64,000 nucleotides of DNA from Phoenix dactylifera (taxonomy: Eukaryota > Streptophyta > Magnoliopsida > Arecales > Arecaceae): assembly GCF_009389715.1 (NCBI RefSeq), contig NC_052401.1:3259530-3323529 (forward strand). Direction: 5' to 3'. A program made the translations under genes and the position numbers. Each line of letters begins with the position of its first letter. The stretch's first letter is position 1. The notes under the pieces were generated by a model. That model saw only the letters and a program-made list of their open reading frames with translations, did not search any database and was not told the origin of the DNA. This document shows positions 26,401 through 38,368 of this stretch, piece by piece.

Positions 26401-28523
26401 AAGTCCAGTCCACAAACTGGTACTTGATGCATGTCAATAGAAGCCACTGCAGAATGACAAGGTCTACATTTCATGCTCTATGTGATGATTTTGGTTAAAA
26501 GAGCTGCTTAGCTGAATCAACCATGACATACTTGCCTTCACCATGCATCACCTTCTCCATTCAAATTGAAGATTAAAGCAGGACAGGACCTTACACATGA
26601 ACTCAACCTAAGGTTAGAACAGAAACTGGCATATTCACTGTGTAATATCCGACTACTTTATCGACTGCAAAATGTTCATGTTCATCGATCAAGGATGCAC
26701 ATGGAGAAAAACAACAAAGTCAAAACAGGTAACACAAAACAAGAGTGCATTGATGAATCATATGTCACTAAAGTGTGAGTCTCAAGTCCACCAAAATTCT
26801 TCATATTTAGAATAGATATTTTGGAACATACGTACTAGATTCAAGAGAAGGAAAAGAAAGGAACACTCATACTTTGACAAAAACCCAAGATGGCATGAGA
26901 CCATCACCAATGACCCATGTGACAAGTCCTTGAATATCCTGCTTCACAGAGTAAACACCAATCAAATGTTCAATATAAGCAGAAAACTCAATAAAAATTG
27001 AATATTGCAAAATGGACCTGCAGATTTAATACTGAATCAGCTCCAGGAGTTTTAAAAATAACATCTGCTTTTCCCTGCATAGAACATGAAGTTTTTAGCA
27101 AGATAACCACTCTCAGAAGTCAAAAATAATCTACTATAAGGAAGACACCATAAAATGATACATAACAGAGCGCAGTTTTTTGTAGAGAGAGCCTACTAAC
27201 TCAGATAGTCCATGCCTTTCCCCCCATCAAAATGGGATCAGATGCAGCTGAACTCGAAGTCATAAAGACCTTATGGAAGGACCGAGTAAACTTTTATGAT
27301 CAGCTATCAATATGACGCCGACCTCTTTAAAATTAAAGTTATTAATCAAGGCAACTTTGGACATGAATGTGGCCTATCATTGAACCAAGAAAGCCAGTTG
27401 GAGGATAGACAGACCCCTTTCACTAGTTGTAAACTCATGCAGCTAGGAAGCGACCCACCAGGGTCCATAATAACCTGGACAAAGGGGAAGGGTCTAGGTG
27501 AAGAGGGAAGATGACAACTTTTTATATATTTGAACTTTAATCATCTCCGGGGCAACACTTCAATGGAACCCAAACCACAATCCTTCCTGTAGATTTACAA
27601 AAACATACACTCTCTGGCACACAGTTTACGGCTCATAATATACCAAAACCTTTTGAGAGACAGATATGGGGCACCTGTTCCCTAAGGGCTTTCCCTTGAA
27701 GGAGGTCTAGGGTTCGAATCCAGAATATTGCTCAAAAAAAAAACCCTTGTTCCAACTCTATGAACCCTCTTCCTTAGTAAGTTAGTATACACTTTTTTCA
27801 TAATTTAACAAGAATCCAGAAGAATGCATATCCATGGCAAGAGCATCGATTCTTTCACATCAAACCTTGAATCTAGAATCTAAAATGTTGGCTATTCTTG
27901 CCGATATACAATATGGATTCTACTTCGTTTCATAAATGCTATCCCTGCCATTGTTTCCTTATGAAACCATGATGAAGAAAGTTAGCTGCGATCTCTCTGT
28001 TGACTTAGCCGCAACTTCCATCAGTTAGTTAATCATGATTTAGCTAATTGTGAACCATTTCCACGGATGCCTCAAGAAAACTCCAAAGAAGCATTTTTAT
28101 TGATTTAATTTCTTAAAGTTGGATGACTGATAGCATCCAAGAATCTTTTAGAAGTTAACATCAAAAGAAACATCCAAGAGGGCTTAAAAGCGCTCTCTGG
28201 CGCTCATCCCACGAACTTGTTTCTATCTCACAGCATTGTTCTACCAACTAAACAAAGGAAACAACTGCAAACCCTTTTACCACCAAGAAAAGGAAATAGA
28301 AAAGAGCACGAACGAAACCCTTATTTTTCCAAGAAAAACTAGGGTAAAGCTCGCGGCCAGAGCATGGCAGGTACGAGAACAAGAAGAAGGAAAGAAAGGA
28401 AGGAGAGGGAGAATGGGAGAGGGGGCGTACGTCCGGGCCGTAGACATCGAAGTAAGGGGAGGCGTTATCTTCCAGCCGGTCTCCGCTAGGGTTTTCAGGG
28501 CTTTTGCGGGAGGACGAGCCCAT
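14453..28523 (-). CDS. SDN5: Small RNA degrading nuclease 5-like DEDDh 3'-5' exonuclease
   Basis: Predicted 3'-to-5' RNA exonuclease of the REXO/SDN type. Coding exons (minus): 28523-28431, 27074-27018, 26938-26873, 25823-25690, 25510-25398, 25278-25171, 25078-25008, 22508-22449, 20462-20407, 19324-19264, 19055-18794, 16752-16571, 16449-16154, 14576-14453. All are GT-AG with matching phases, giving 560 aa; a 24-nt micro-exon at 25974-25951 would make 568. Catalytic motifs: ALDCEM with D211 and E213 (Exo I), GHSLEND with D294 (Exo II), GHDSIED with H341 and D346 (Exo III). The N-terminal region ([26 protein letters not shown]) and the C-terminal half ([12 protein letters not shown]) match plant SDN5-like proteins. 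The link between residue 190 and the nuclease domain (FVSTIPAP) is shorter than in the Arabidopsis protein as I remember it. Introns hold two GTACCGG elements and an Au SINE. Confidence 0.93.
16091..16148 (+). repeat. (GAT)n microsatellite pair
   Basis: Two GAT runs (16091-16112 and 16133-16148) separated by AATAGAAGAAGGTAAAATAA, itself a copy of the sequence before the first run. Located in the last intron of the SDN5-like gene, next to a splice donor. Confidence 0.9.
16431..16494 (-). repeat. 32-bp tandem duplication carrying a splice acceptor
   Basis: On the minus strand the 32-bp unit from GTAAAGAATG to TTATTGTAG occurs twice in a row, so the acceptor of the SDN5-like exon 16449-16154 is present in two copies. 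Using the upstream copy would give an in-frame TAA within the second unit, so the downstream acceptor was chosen. Confidence 0.9.
18468..18790 (+). repeat. Tandem duplication of about 161 bp in an intron
   Basis: Copies 18468-18628 and 18629-18790 share GGGCCCAAC, an AAATAAATAAATAA run, TATGGTGT.TCCCATGG, ATCACAACCAAGAATC and GACACAAACATCAGAATATA. The second copy stops a few bases from the donor of exon 19055-18794; the donor itself is not duplicated. Confidence 0.9.
19744..19954. mobile_element. GTACCGG-repeat TIR element, copy 1 (211 bp)
   Basis: Starts CCATGGTCTGCCGTACC; its end, reverse complemented, starts CCAAGGTCCGTCGTACC. Flanked by TTCAGA at 19738-19743 and 19955-19960. The inside is almost wholly made of GTACCGG/CCGGTAC units in both orientations. 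Lies in an SDN5-like intron. No coding sequence. Confidence 0.8.
21332..21502 (+). mobile_element. Au-type SINE with target duplications
   Basis: Typical Au SINE order: GCAGCCTTGGTGCAAC (A box), GGGTATCATAGGTTTGAAATA (degraded B box), ATGCAGGGGCAAG, CATTTGACCCTCCCC, GGAAGCCTCGTGCATTGGGA, then a T run. Flanked by TACTGCAATTA (21321-21331) and TACTGCTATTA (21503-21513). Inserted antisense in an SDN5-like intron. Confidence 0.88.
23564..24386. mobile_element. GTACCGG-repeat TIR element, copy 2 (823 bp)
   Basis: Starts TCAAGGTATGCAGTACTGACC; its end, reverse complemented, starts CCAAGGTCTGCTGAACCG. Flanked by AGTGTC (23558-23563) and TGTGTC (24387-24392). Both ends carry GTACCGG/GAACCGG units; the centre (about 23830-24200) is a long CTT/TTC-rich tract. 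Low stop density gives overlapping ORFs on both strands, which are not taken as genes. In an SDN5-like intron. Confidence 0.78.
25951..25974 (-). other. Possible 24-nt in-frame micro-exon of the SDN5-like gene
   Basis: Between the exons at 26938-26873 and 25823-25690 lies ATGCAG|24 nt|GTACAC on the minus strand. It is in phase, has no stop and would insert DSTVEKLM between FVK and NKPLIRK. I do not recall this insert in homologues, so it may be chance or a cassette exon. Confidence 0.35.
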
Positions 28524-30326
28524 CTGGGGCGCCGAGAGTTCGAACGCCCGATTTCCGACGAACCGAGAGCGGCGGAAGAAAGAATCGAAGAAAGGAGCAG
28601 AAAGAGCTTCGAGACGAAATTTATAGTAGAAAGATGAAGGGCAGAAGCAATTGGTTTTGAGGGAACCGCCTCGAATTGGGCCAGCTATCCGTTCCTGAAC
28701 TCTTGGGTTCGCTCTTGGTTAATCCTGGCTAAGAGTCCAAGAGAGGCACCTTGGAGTCCAGGTACCAGAGTTAGTATTCATTTTTCTTTTCTTTGTTTAT
28801 GGTAGTAGAATAGACTCATGAGCTACATAACATAAAGTAGCACCTTCCCGAGTACCCTTGATTCCCAAACAACTGCAAAAGCAAGTGACTTTACCTGGTT
28901 CATAAGTCCTTTTTTTTCCAAAAGAATACCAGTTTTTTAAGCTAGCATCTTGTGGCGATCTTTTCTACCAAACCCAGCTGACATGAGAATAAATAGCAAT
29001 TTTGAGCTAAGCTAGAGTGAGTCTATTAACATTTAGAGCATGCTTGATGGGAGAAAGTTGAGCTCTGAAATAAAAATAAGTGACTACTATTCCTCCTATT
29101 TGGTTGGAGAGAATTATGTTTCTATTTTGATTTTAGGAAATAATGGAGACTCTCACTTAGTATTAAATCTCATCCCAATTTCGATTCCAATCGTGAACTA
29201 AATGCGTCAGAGAATAAATCCATTCCGATTTTCATTTTAATCTATTTAATTCTGATTCTGATCGCGAAATAAACACACCCTCAGAATGGCCTTTGGCTAA
29301 TTAGCAAGTCAACATTTAGAAATCTTGTTCGGGCATGGTATGATCTTAGCTCAAAGGTTGACAGGGACAATGAAAGGGACAAATCTTAACCCCAAGCAAA
29401 CATGAACCAAGTTCAGCTGATGGATACCTTCAAGCTCTTTGCATGAGTGCCATGTCCTAGTAGTTTCCCTGAAACTGCTTCCAAAAAGGCTTCCCGGCCG
29501 CCCTCTCTCACAGACATCCACTTTGGTTTGTCACAAGCAATCAAATAGGAGCCTATCTGAAATTTATTTATTTTAGCTATTTGTAAACTGGTATTAACAA
29601 ATATAGTCATTTAAAGAACCAAACAACCTGGTTTGAAGGGTATTTTCTTTTTCCTATTAAGACAAATTTAGAAACTCGAAAACTTAAAATGAAAAGATTC
29701 TTCAAAACTCAATGTTTCATTACCTTGTAATACTAATTTTAGACAATTTTGAAAAAATAATTCTCAAGCTGACTCCATCATAACCCAAGCAACTTTCTTT
29801 TAACTCTGCAATTTTTTGCACGCAATAAATCAAATTTTTCTATGTTTCCCTTCATTTTATCACTCTTCTATTCTCACTGCGACCAACACAGCATCAAGGA
29901 GAAAATTCAAGATTACGAGGGTGTCCCAATCTTGTGTGATGCATATCAGTAAATAAGTTTGAACGGCCTGAACCAGACATTTCAGATATGCTGGGTAAAG
30001 ATGCACTTTCTGAAATTCTCAGCTTCCAGTACCAATCAATTCTTCTGCTTTTAGTAGTGAAATTAGTTTACAGAACAACAGTTCAGTTAAGCATTTCAAA
30101 CAGCCAACAAATGCCATTAAATTATAGACAATAACAAACCATGCAAATTCTAATCGTCTGAAAGAGGTGTAGGAATGTCCCCCAACAAAAATATTATCAT
30201 GTGGTGCATAGATCAAAACAGGGTTACAAAGCTACAATGTGTGAGCACCACCTTGTGCTCCCTGCTACGATTTGCAGATACAAGTTGGGTTGAAAACAGA
30301 AAGGTAAAACCACTTTGCTGAAACAA
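28524..30326. other. Intergenic region between the SDN5-like and PEN-2 genes
   Basis: Contains the 5' flank of the SDN5-like gene and the 3' flank of PEN-2, plus a MITE-like stretch (29036-29282). No ORF with a recognisable domain. Confidence 0.6.
29036..29282. mobile_element. MITE-like element
   Basis: Left end GAGCATGCTTGATGGG and the reverse complement of the right end GAGGGTGTGTTTATTTC resemble the GGGTGTTTGGTT-type ends of plant MITEs. The interior repeats TTCCGATTTTC / TCTGATTCTGAT-like tracts. Target duplication not clear. Confidence 0.45.
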
Positions 30327-33300
30327 TTACACCCAGCCTGCCAGACCTAACCTGTCTGCAAGATTGTACATGACAAGATCCTGCCAGACCGGGCCGAAGA
30401 GGTGCTCACCTCCTATCAAAAATATGAGGACCCACGAAGAAAGGAGCACGGCAAAGACCAGAAAACCTATTGCTGAACGCAGAACATCTGTACAAAATTC
30501 TACGATCAGATTAGCATGACACAAAAAAGTGAATTATCAAGGAAGAAATTCTTCGAAGAAAAGTAAGAAGAAGGCATGTAACCAGTTGCCACACAAACCA
30601 AACAGAAAAAGGAAAAAGAAAATTGGAAAGCATGCACCCTTTTTCTGTTCTTCAATCTAAAATACATGTCAAAGAATATTTTGCTCTTCAATCATCAACA
30701 GGAACATAAAACTTAAGTTTTGTCACAACACAAATGGATGTAATCTTGAAGATCCCCATGTTTTCCCGTCTCTTACTTATGTATCCAAAATTTATCAAGT
30801 GAAACAATCAATCATTTCACAATTACTTTGTTAGTCAGACCAGCCACAAGAAAATGAAGCATGTCAGTCGTGCAGGTAGATGCATTCAAAGCTATCAGAT
30901 ACATAAATTTCAATTGGAGCAATGCTTACACCTCTAAGCTGATCTTAATTATAAATGAGATAAAACTAGCAGCTTCTGAATGCACTAGGAGAGTTGATCA
31001 TTTAACTTGAATATCAAAGAAAGACTATAGGCAGGAAAATAGATTCATCATAGCCATAAAGCTTCTTACATGCTTTTCCCTCTGTTCTATGAGAAGGTTT
31101 TACCAAAATCAGAACAACAGAGTCTACATATGAAGGAGGCTGAGATGCTAATGCAGAAACAAAATTGTAATCCACAACAATAAACTTCATTAAACAGGCT
31201 GTCAACAGAAAATCTGAATGAGAGCATATATGCAGAGTAAATAATGAATCCCAGGACTTCAACATGTTCTAATAGTTAAAGATGCATGCAACTGAAACAA
31301 ATAGGCTTAAGAAATTGAAAGAAGGCATGTTATGAAAATAATATTGACCATGGCAGCTCCATCTGGGCATGTATATAACTAATAATCCACTAGGCCTAAC
31401 CCTAGTTGCCAGAATTAGGAGCAGGTGCAGGAGTAGGTTTGGGTGTGGATGTAGGCGCAGGTAGCGGATCTTTTAAAAACACCTTGAGGAATTGCTACAA
31501 AGCAGGTGCAGCTTCGAGTTTTCAATTTCTTGAGTGTGTACACTATCCTAGATAGAATAGGAACACTAGTAGCTTGTTATAAATGTATCAGGATAGGACC
31601 CACAATTTTTCCAGCTCTAGAATGATCACAACAACCATGGATGATTACCTAGGCATGAAAATGAATTATATATAATTTAAAAAGCAAATTCCAGTAATCT
31701 ATTACAATTGGCTATGCACAGTGAATTGGAGTTACTTAAGTAGATTAATCAGGCAACCATTTTTCTTCAACATACTAAACTAACAAAAGTCAAGTACCTT
31801 TGCTGATTAAATCAATTGTTGGTCTGAATAATCTGAAAAGCTATAGTTTTCTTTTTCTAATATTTCTTCCTAGGTTTATCATTGTCTCTGCAAATCAAGA
31901 TTGAAGAGCTACTGTATGAAATTATGCATTGTAAACGGTGACCACAAAGCCACAATTGTAGATTCCTGCATACAACAATTTAGTAAGTTGTTGAAAAGGT
32001 TTGATTTTTGGCAAGTTTACAGAGCCATGTCGTAGCAGCTTCAATTGTGAAACTCCAGATCTTCAAACCTCAGATTAGGAAGAAATCTTTCAACAGTCAT
32101 TTTAGAGGTTCCCCGCTAACTGTTGCCTATTTATGATTAGGGGTTCTCTAAATATAAATTATCCATGGCCCATTGCTAAGGATACATATGCACAAGTCTC
32201 CCAGATCATCATCAAAAAAGCATGGGATTGCCTATGGCTTACCTAGTACCAACAGAATTTTCTTTCTTTCTTTCTTTGTTTTCGAGAATGATTTACTCCT
32301 TATTTCATCCATACACATAATAATACCAATAAATATCCTCTGAAAAAAACAAAGCTCTTCATTTATGGGAGAAAGTACTATTGATGTCAAGACAACCATT
32401 AAAACTATCAAAGACCCCTTTCCCTCCAACCATCTGGATGTGACTCAATAAATCTGTTTCTCATCATGGATGTTTTCTATTTGACGATCCAAGCATCAAG
32501 GAGGAACCATGCAGTCATAGTAATTATCTATTGCAGTGTTCTCATGAGGTTGTGATATAAGAAAGTTGCATCAGAAATTATTCAATGCATAAGGAAGTTA
32601 GGTGGACCTATCTTTGTGTTATTCTTGACACATAGGCAACAAGAGTGCTATACAATACAAATGCATGAAGTGGTCCTAGTCATCGAATTTGATCATTGAA
32701 AAAAAAGTATATCAATCAGCAATTGTGGCAATTAGTAATCTGAGAAGGTTGACAAAGTTAATATAAAGCTGAAAAGATGTGCATGAGTTCTCTTTCAACA
32801 AGTGGCATTCATGCAGCGAAACTCTAGATGTATCCAAAGAAGGCCTTCAAGCTGAAGCAAAAGGGTTTGGAACCTCAAGGGATTCCTTCCTAGCCAAGTT
32901 GAGATCTATAGTACAATTCAATACATGCCCAAAAATTTTCAGTTTTATGGACAATTGTGAGTATCTTATATGGTTTTCCTAAAAGGTATTAACCATTTCT
33001 ATGAGTTAAATCAGGATAACCAATTTGTATAAGTCATAAAAGGTGTAGGATTAGCTAGTTATGCAGGGATGAGGCCGGTAATTACACTAATTGTTTGGCA
33101 ATCTTGGGTTGGCTGCCTTATTCTTGGCTAGCAAGGATGGGTCCACATTTTCATTTTTAAAAGTGGGAAAGGATATGCACACAAACACCATCCTTTTCTT
33201 ATGAGTCACAATTTCATAGCAGGGGACGGGCTAGGTAGCAGGCCACTAATGCCATTTTTCATAGTCCCGCATCAACTAAAAAAAGGGGTGCCACATAGGT

Positions 33301-35003
33301 TTATTAGTCTAGGACAGTCCTCCAACCAACAGCTTAAACTGCAAGTCCGTAACAGGTGACATCAGAGCCAAGCCCAATGTGCGTCACAACCTAATCAGTC
33401 ATGAGAGACCCTCATTAGAGGATACAGCCCAGGCCATTGGTGGGTCCTTCCTCTCAAGTAGGGGACAATCCATGATAAGGATGTCACGAGGTTGGTTGGG
33501 GAGAGAATATCATAGTCCCACATCGACTAATAAAAAGGGTGTCATATGAGTTTATTAGCCTTGGTCAAAGAATGTTGTACCGGCCTAAACTGCCCAATTC
33601 AGGATGTACAAAGCCGAACCTGGGGCAGACCGGCATGGTTCCATCCCTTGGTTCAAGAAACTAGGGAAGGGGGGAAGAGGGAGAAGGCAAGAGAGGAAAA
33701 GAGAGAGAGGGAGGGAGGAAGGGAGCGATGGAGGAAGGGAGGGGGGGAGAGAGAGACTGAGAGAAGGAAAGAGAGGGGGCTTTTAAGCCCCCATCTCCTC
33801 CAGCACACGAGAACAAGGGCTCCCCCTCCCTCCCTCCCCCTCCCTCTCTCTCCCTCTCCCTCTATCTTTTCCTCTCTTGCCCTCTCACTCTCCCCCTTCC
33901 TTGCCAGCTCTATTGTGTTAGTACGGACACAAAACGAAACAGCACAGTATCACACCATACCGTACCACTGCCGATACAAGCACAGCAAGCCTTGGCCTCG
34001 GTAGTCCTCCACCCAGCAGCATAAGCTTTTGGGTTGTGAGTCTATGAGACATTGCTATATTCCAATTCAGAGCTATATCTATTGCCATAAAAGTAGTCTA
34101 AGATCATTCTGAACTACCAACATCCATGCCATATTTCTATATATGTGTGCGGTTTGATTAATTAAGCTCTTTTGGATCAGCCCTAATTCCACTAATCCCC
34201 TTTCCCATCAAGTTTTGACGTGGCCCTTTCTTACCACCTACCAAACCATTTCAGCCTGCTCTCATCATCAGTTCCTACTCTCATTTTGCTAATCACGGAT
34301 GCCCTTGTCAAGCTTAACCATTTATTTGCAACAAATTTTTCATTCATCTAAATAATTTTTTAACAACATATTGTAAAAATCACTAGAAAAACAATGATAC
34401 GCCAAGCAGAAGTATCTCACACGCCAAAAATCACAATTGGATGATGGCACTAAAAATCTCTAGCTTATCTGTCAATAAGTTCGCAATTTTCTCCCTTAAC
34501 GGATAAATTAGCAGAAACCATCATAAGAATTCACTTTTCTAAAGCGATCCCACTTCAAAGAGATACCAAGAAGAAAATGAGTAAAATCACATTCTGATTC
34601 GAATTTGACCCAAAAGAAGGTAAAGAAATGAGAAATTAAAGAGAAAAACCCCCAAAAAGAAAGAAAGAGTTTGCTTACAAGGGCGAATGCGAGAGAAGGA
34701 AGACGGCGATGAGGAGGGACGGCTCCGGAGGACGGGCCAGAAGTAGAAGCAGTTGACCGCCCAAAGGAGGGGAAGGAGGGCGAAGCCCCACAGGAAGAAT
34801 CTACGGGCGTAGGCGACCGATTCCTCCTCCGAGAGGCCCAGGGGGCCGTCCACCGTCGGCCATTGGTGCGAGCTGGGGTCGCTATCCCCCCCTCCACCTC
34901 CTCCACCGCCACTTCCGGCGGCGTCGCGCCGGAGGATGAGACCCGATCCCCCGAGGTGGCGCCGCTCCTCGTCCTCCTCGTGCTGTCCTCGCCCCTCCAT
35001 CAA
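30327..35003 (-). CDS. PEN-2: Gamma-secretase subunit PEN-2 homologue
   Basis: Small membrane subunit of the presenilin/gamma-secretase intramembrane protease, found in endomembranes. Two exons (minus): 35003-34679 (phase 1, donor CCTT|GTAAGC) and 30487-30327 (acceptor TTTTGTACAG); the split codon makes Tyr109 and restores the conserved IRPYVLRSAIGF. The protein is 161 aa. Residues 1-56 are a low-complexity leader with a Gly run (32-39). The PEN-2 core starts at LSEEESVAYARRFF (57-70); hydrophobic segments lie at about 69-92 (ALLPLLWAVNCFYFWPVL) and 113-134, followed by GGEHLFGPVWQDLV and the C-terminal ADRLGLAGW. The Arabidopsis protein is about 146 aa, so the difference is in the leader. 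The second Met (35000) is an equal alternative start. The 4.2-kb intron contains a small LTR element with a nested GTACCGG element. A CT-rich leader lies just upstream. Confidence 0.95.
33260..34051 (+). mobile_element. Small LTR (TRIM-like) retroelement with a nested insertion
   Basis: Left LTR about 33260-33354 (CATAGTCCCGCATCAACT ... GTAACA) is followed by TGACATCAGAGCC, a variant of the initiator tRNA-Met primer-binding site. The right LTR starts at 33511 (CATAGTCCCACATCGACT), is broken at 33564 by the GTACCGG element, and resumes at 33996-34051. No coding sequence. In the PEN-2 intron. Confidence 0.72.
33565..33995. mobile_element. GTACCGG-repeat TIR element, copy 3 (431 bp)
   Basis: Starts TCAAAGAATGTTGTACCGGCC; its end, reverse complemented, starts CCAAGGCTTGCTG. 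Flanked by CCTTGG (33559-33564) and CCTCGG (33996-34001). The centre is a GGGAGA-rich tract followed by a CTCCCT-rich tract. Nested in an LTR. Confidence 0.75.
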
Positions 35004-37668
35004 TCCCTTGATCTCTCTCTCTCTCTCTCCCTCTCCCTCTCCCTCTCTCCTTTATCGAGCTGTTGGGTCTTCTCTGCGACTCTGCCCTCGTACCTACATT
35101 TTATCTTCTATGACAAGGGTCCAGGGCACGCAACGCTTTGATTTTAGCATGAACGGTGAGGATTTGAGGTACGAGTGTTGTACAGCGTACGCTGACAACG
35201 CAATAACGTACTTTTTTTTTATTTTTACAATGGCTTTGAGATAAAAGATCAGAATCAGATTCCTTGCTAATCTCAGTTATGAAAAGAAACACAAATACAA
35301 TCAACATTATATATCTTTTTTACAAGAAAATCATGTACTTTGTACAAATCAAAATCTAATGATAATAAAGCAAAAAATTGCAAACTTTATTCATGATAGA
35401 GCAACAGCAGTTATAATTGCAAGATTTTACAACAGTGTAGTAACATTAACCATATATTTGGCCATACAAAGAATGTTCGTAGCTGAAAATTGGCATTGGG
35501 TTAGCATCCAAACACGGCTCGAAGACCCGTCTAAACTAGAATTAGGGCAGATCCCTGGTTGAACATGGAGACTAGAAAATTCTAGTCTCCACTCTATATA
35601 AGCTCCTTTCCATTTTTTCCATCCTCCTTTATCAGAAAGCTGACCTTAATTGGAGCTTTGTCCGTCTTGCGGTATACATGGCTTGCTTTAAAGATGGTGC
35701 CCGGCATGTTCTTTATAAAGAAAGCAACCGGCAAACCTTCTAGCAAATTAAAGGCATTTCAGTTGTACCCAAAAAAAAAAAAAGAAAAAAAAAATTAAGG
35801 TGTTTCAGCTGACCAGTCACATGAATCTACGACTACCTTGTCGAGTTCATGTACTTCATAAATGCTGATATTCGGGTTATCTTCTCCTGTAGTTTGCAAA
35901 GGTATTCCTTGCCTCTCTCTGAAAAGAAGAAAAAGAAAAGGTCATTTTTGGCTGTTACTCTGGTTGAATAGTAATTAGTCGAAGGTTCGTACATAGTGCA
36001 TATCTGCATGCATAGAAATTATAACACAGTGCTACATTTGTTTACATAGAGCAACATTTTCTTCATAAAATGAATGAATGACAAGGCAATCCTTCAGGTG
36101 TTCTTATTTTTTTCATGAACCAAGGGCCTCTGTCCAGAAGAGTGCATTAGAGAAATGGAGGCTGGTTCCATTGGTCATCGAGAAGAATTTTCAGAGACTG
36201 AAAGAAGCCAATTCATCCAGATGTATCCTAAATGCCTTGAGTTGCATGCTAACATTCAAGGACCGGCTCATCTTCTACCTTGGCTGTGAAACCAACTCTC
36301 TTTCAACAGAGTAGGCTACTCTTGAAATGATTACATGCATTCAATGCCTCTAATTCATGTTATCGGCATTAAGAGGGGAGCATATGATGTATAGGTGTTG
36401 ATACGCCTCCAAATCGGTTACAGCGCACCAAAAAGACCATTCAATCAAAACATGCCATAGCTCCAATATGTGGCGGATCGAAAGTGATCACCGGGCAGGC
36501 CCAGTGCCATGCCCCTGAGCTTTTCTATTGAAAGCTCTTTACAATTGGTTGCATCTTTACTAGGGGATCTAGTAATCATCACGATCCCACCAATGTGATA
36601 GACAGGACATCATTCACATGCGAAGCATTTATGCCCGATTTTCAAGCTGTACTTAAACTGTCACTTCTGGTCGACCCACGTGCCCACGTCCTCTGGTGGC
36701 AGGTAAACTCCTTCGTCCAATATATACGAAAAAAAAAATGTAAGCAAACAAGAAAAACACTGACAAACTGAGAGACAACCTACTTCTATTTTCTTATGAA
36801 TACACCGACTTAGATATCAGAGGGTCTCTCGTCAAAAACATTCCGCCCAGTGGACTTCTTTACTCGATGTTGTTTTAGGTTGTGCTGCTGTCATCTGACG
36901 AAGATCCAACAACAGCAACCGAGCACCGCTCGTCTTCCTTAAATTTGACCAAAGTAACTGACCACCAAGCTCTCTAGTATTATTACATCTTTTGCCGCAG
37001 TGCTTAAGGCTAATCGGTTCTTGGCGACAATAGGTATCATCTCATAAAGCTATGAATTGTTTGAGAAGAAAATTAAGAGACAATGTGCGCATGGCCATAC
37101 AAGCAAATGAAGATGTAATTGCTGATTTGACACCATCCGGCAAATCTCGCATTACCTCAAAGAAGGGTATTAGATATTGTTATTTTCTATTGATTTCCTC
37201 TCTCTCAATGGCAGTGCATATAAGCTCAAAATGAAATAATAGAAAACTTCACATCAGGTGTCGAAACTCTTTTTTTTTAGATATTCTGCACATGATAGTA
37301 CTGCTGAAATATATTATCACTTCGGCGATAGTTCCATGTTGTTAATTGGATTATTTTATGCTTTTAGTTCATTGTCATTGATCACAATAAATTGAATATT
37401 TCTGAATAGGATCAGCTTTAGTTCCTGACTTTTATATTTTAATATCAAAATCATTTATATGGAATTTAATGATGTTCCATGGTTCGGGTTTTGGAAAGAA
37501 CTTTGAGATGCATGTCAAAGAAACATATATATATATATATATAAAGAGAGGCTGCAGAGGCAGATGATAAAACACTTTGCATTTCACAAACCAATCCAAT
37601 AATCCTCCTAAAGAATTCCTTTTCTTTCTCAGGCAAAGAGATTTTAGTTCACCGTGTACCAAAAAAAC

Positions 37669-37715
<47 letters not shown>

Positions 37716-38368
37716 AATTCATCTACGATCACAATAGAACAAATCTTACAGCAAGTCAATTTGTCTACAAACATGTAGATATGATCTGGCTTGAAAGCAA
37801 TACTGGTTAAGCGCAGCACCTGAGTATGATACAAAATATAGAGATATCAAGATTTAAGTGCTATAGCTGAATCACACATGTAAATTTTAACCAAATAGCA
37901 TTTTTATTTCACAGGGATAATGTCTGATATTTCACAACAAGACAGCCCATGCCCTGTGTTCGAGCAACCAATGACGATCATAATCACAAATCTTGACCTA
38001 GCTCGCCACAGGAATTCAGCTAGACAAGAAAAACAGCTAAGAATGCCCAATCAGAGGACCATATTGAATGCACCCACCTTGCATCAACAACCAACAGGAA
38101 TTCTCAGAAAAAATGTCTTAATGCCTGCACATCAAGAACAAAATGCACCCAAGAAGGGTGATCAATTAACAATTGGCACGAAAATATTTGCAACCAAACA
38201 AACAAGATTTACAGTAAGCAAAATTTCGCTGCAATATGAACAAGCGAGGAACAAAAATGCATATCATTGAGCTCTTGGAAGTTGGAATTACTCCTTGTGG
38301 GCTGCGAGAGTAAGGAGAGCAAAGAGCACCATTTGACATTGCCAGATACTGCAGTAGGGGTTCCAAGG
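35004..38368. other. Intergenic region between the PEN-2 and ndhO genes
   Basis: Begins with a CT-rich leader of PEN-2 (about 35010-35050). It holds a (GA)n microsatellite (37673-37711) and small low-complexity tracts. The 116-codon ORF at 37920-38270 (plus strand) has no domain I recognise and is not called. Confidence 0.6.
37673..37711 (+). repeat. (GA)n microsatellite
   Basis: About 19 uninterrupted AG/GA units. Confidence 0.98.

Noticed and set aside
27660-27735. Possible SINE or tRNA, from a GGTTCGAATCC B-box motif
   Set aside because: No convincing A box at the right distance and no flanking duplication seen.
33546-34004. 152-codon ORF rich in Arg/Glu then Pro/Ser
   Set aside because: Translation of the purine and pyrimidine tracts of GTACCGG copy 3.
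37920-38270. 116-codon ORF on the plus strand just beyond the ndhO stop
   Set aside because: Antisense to the likely ndhO 3' flank, with no recognisable domain.
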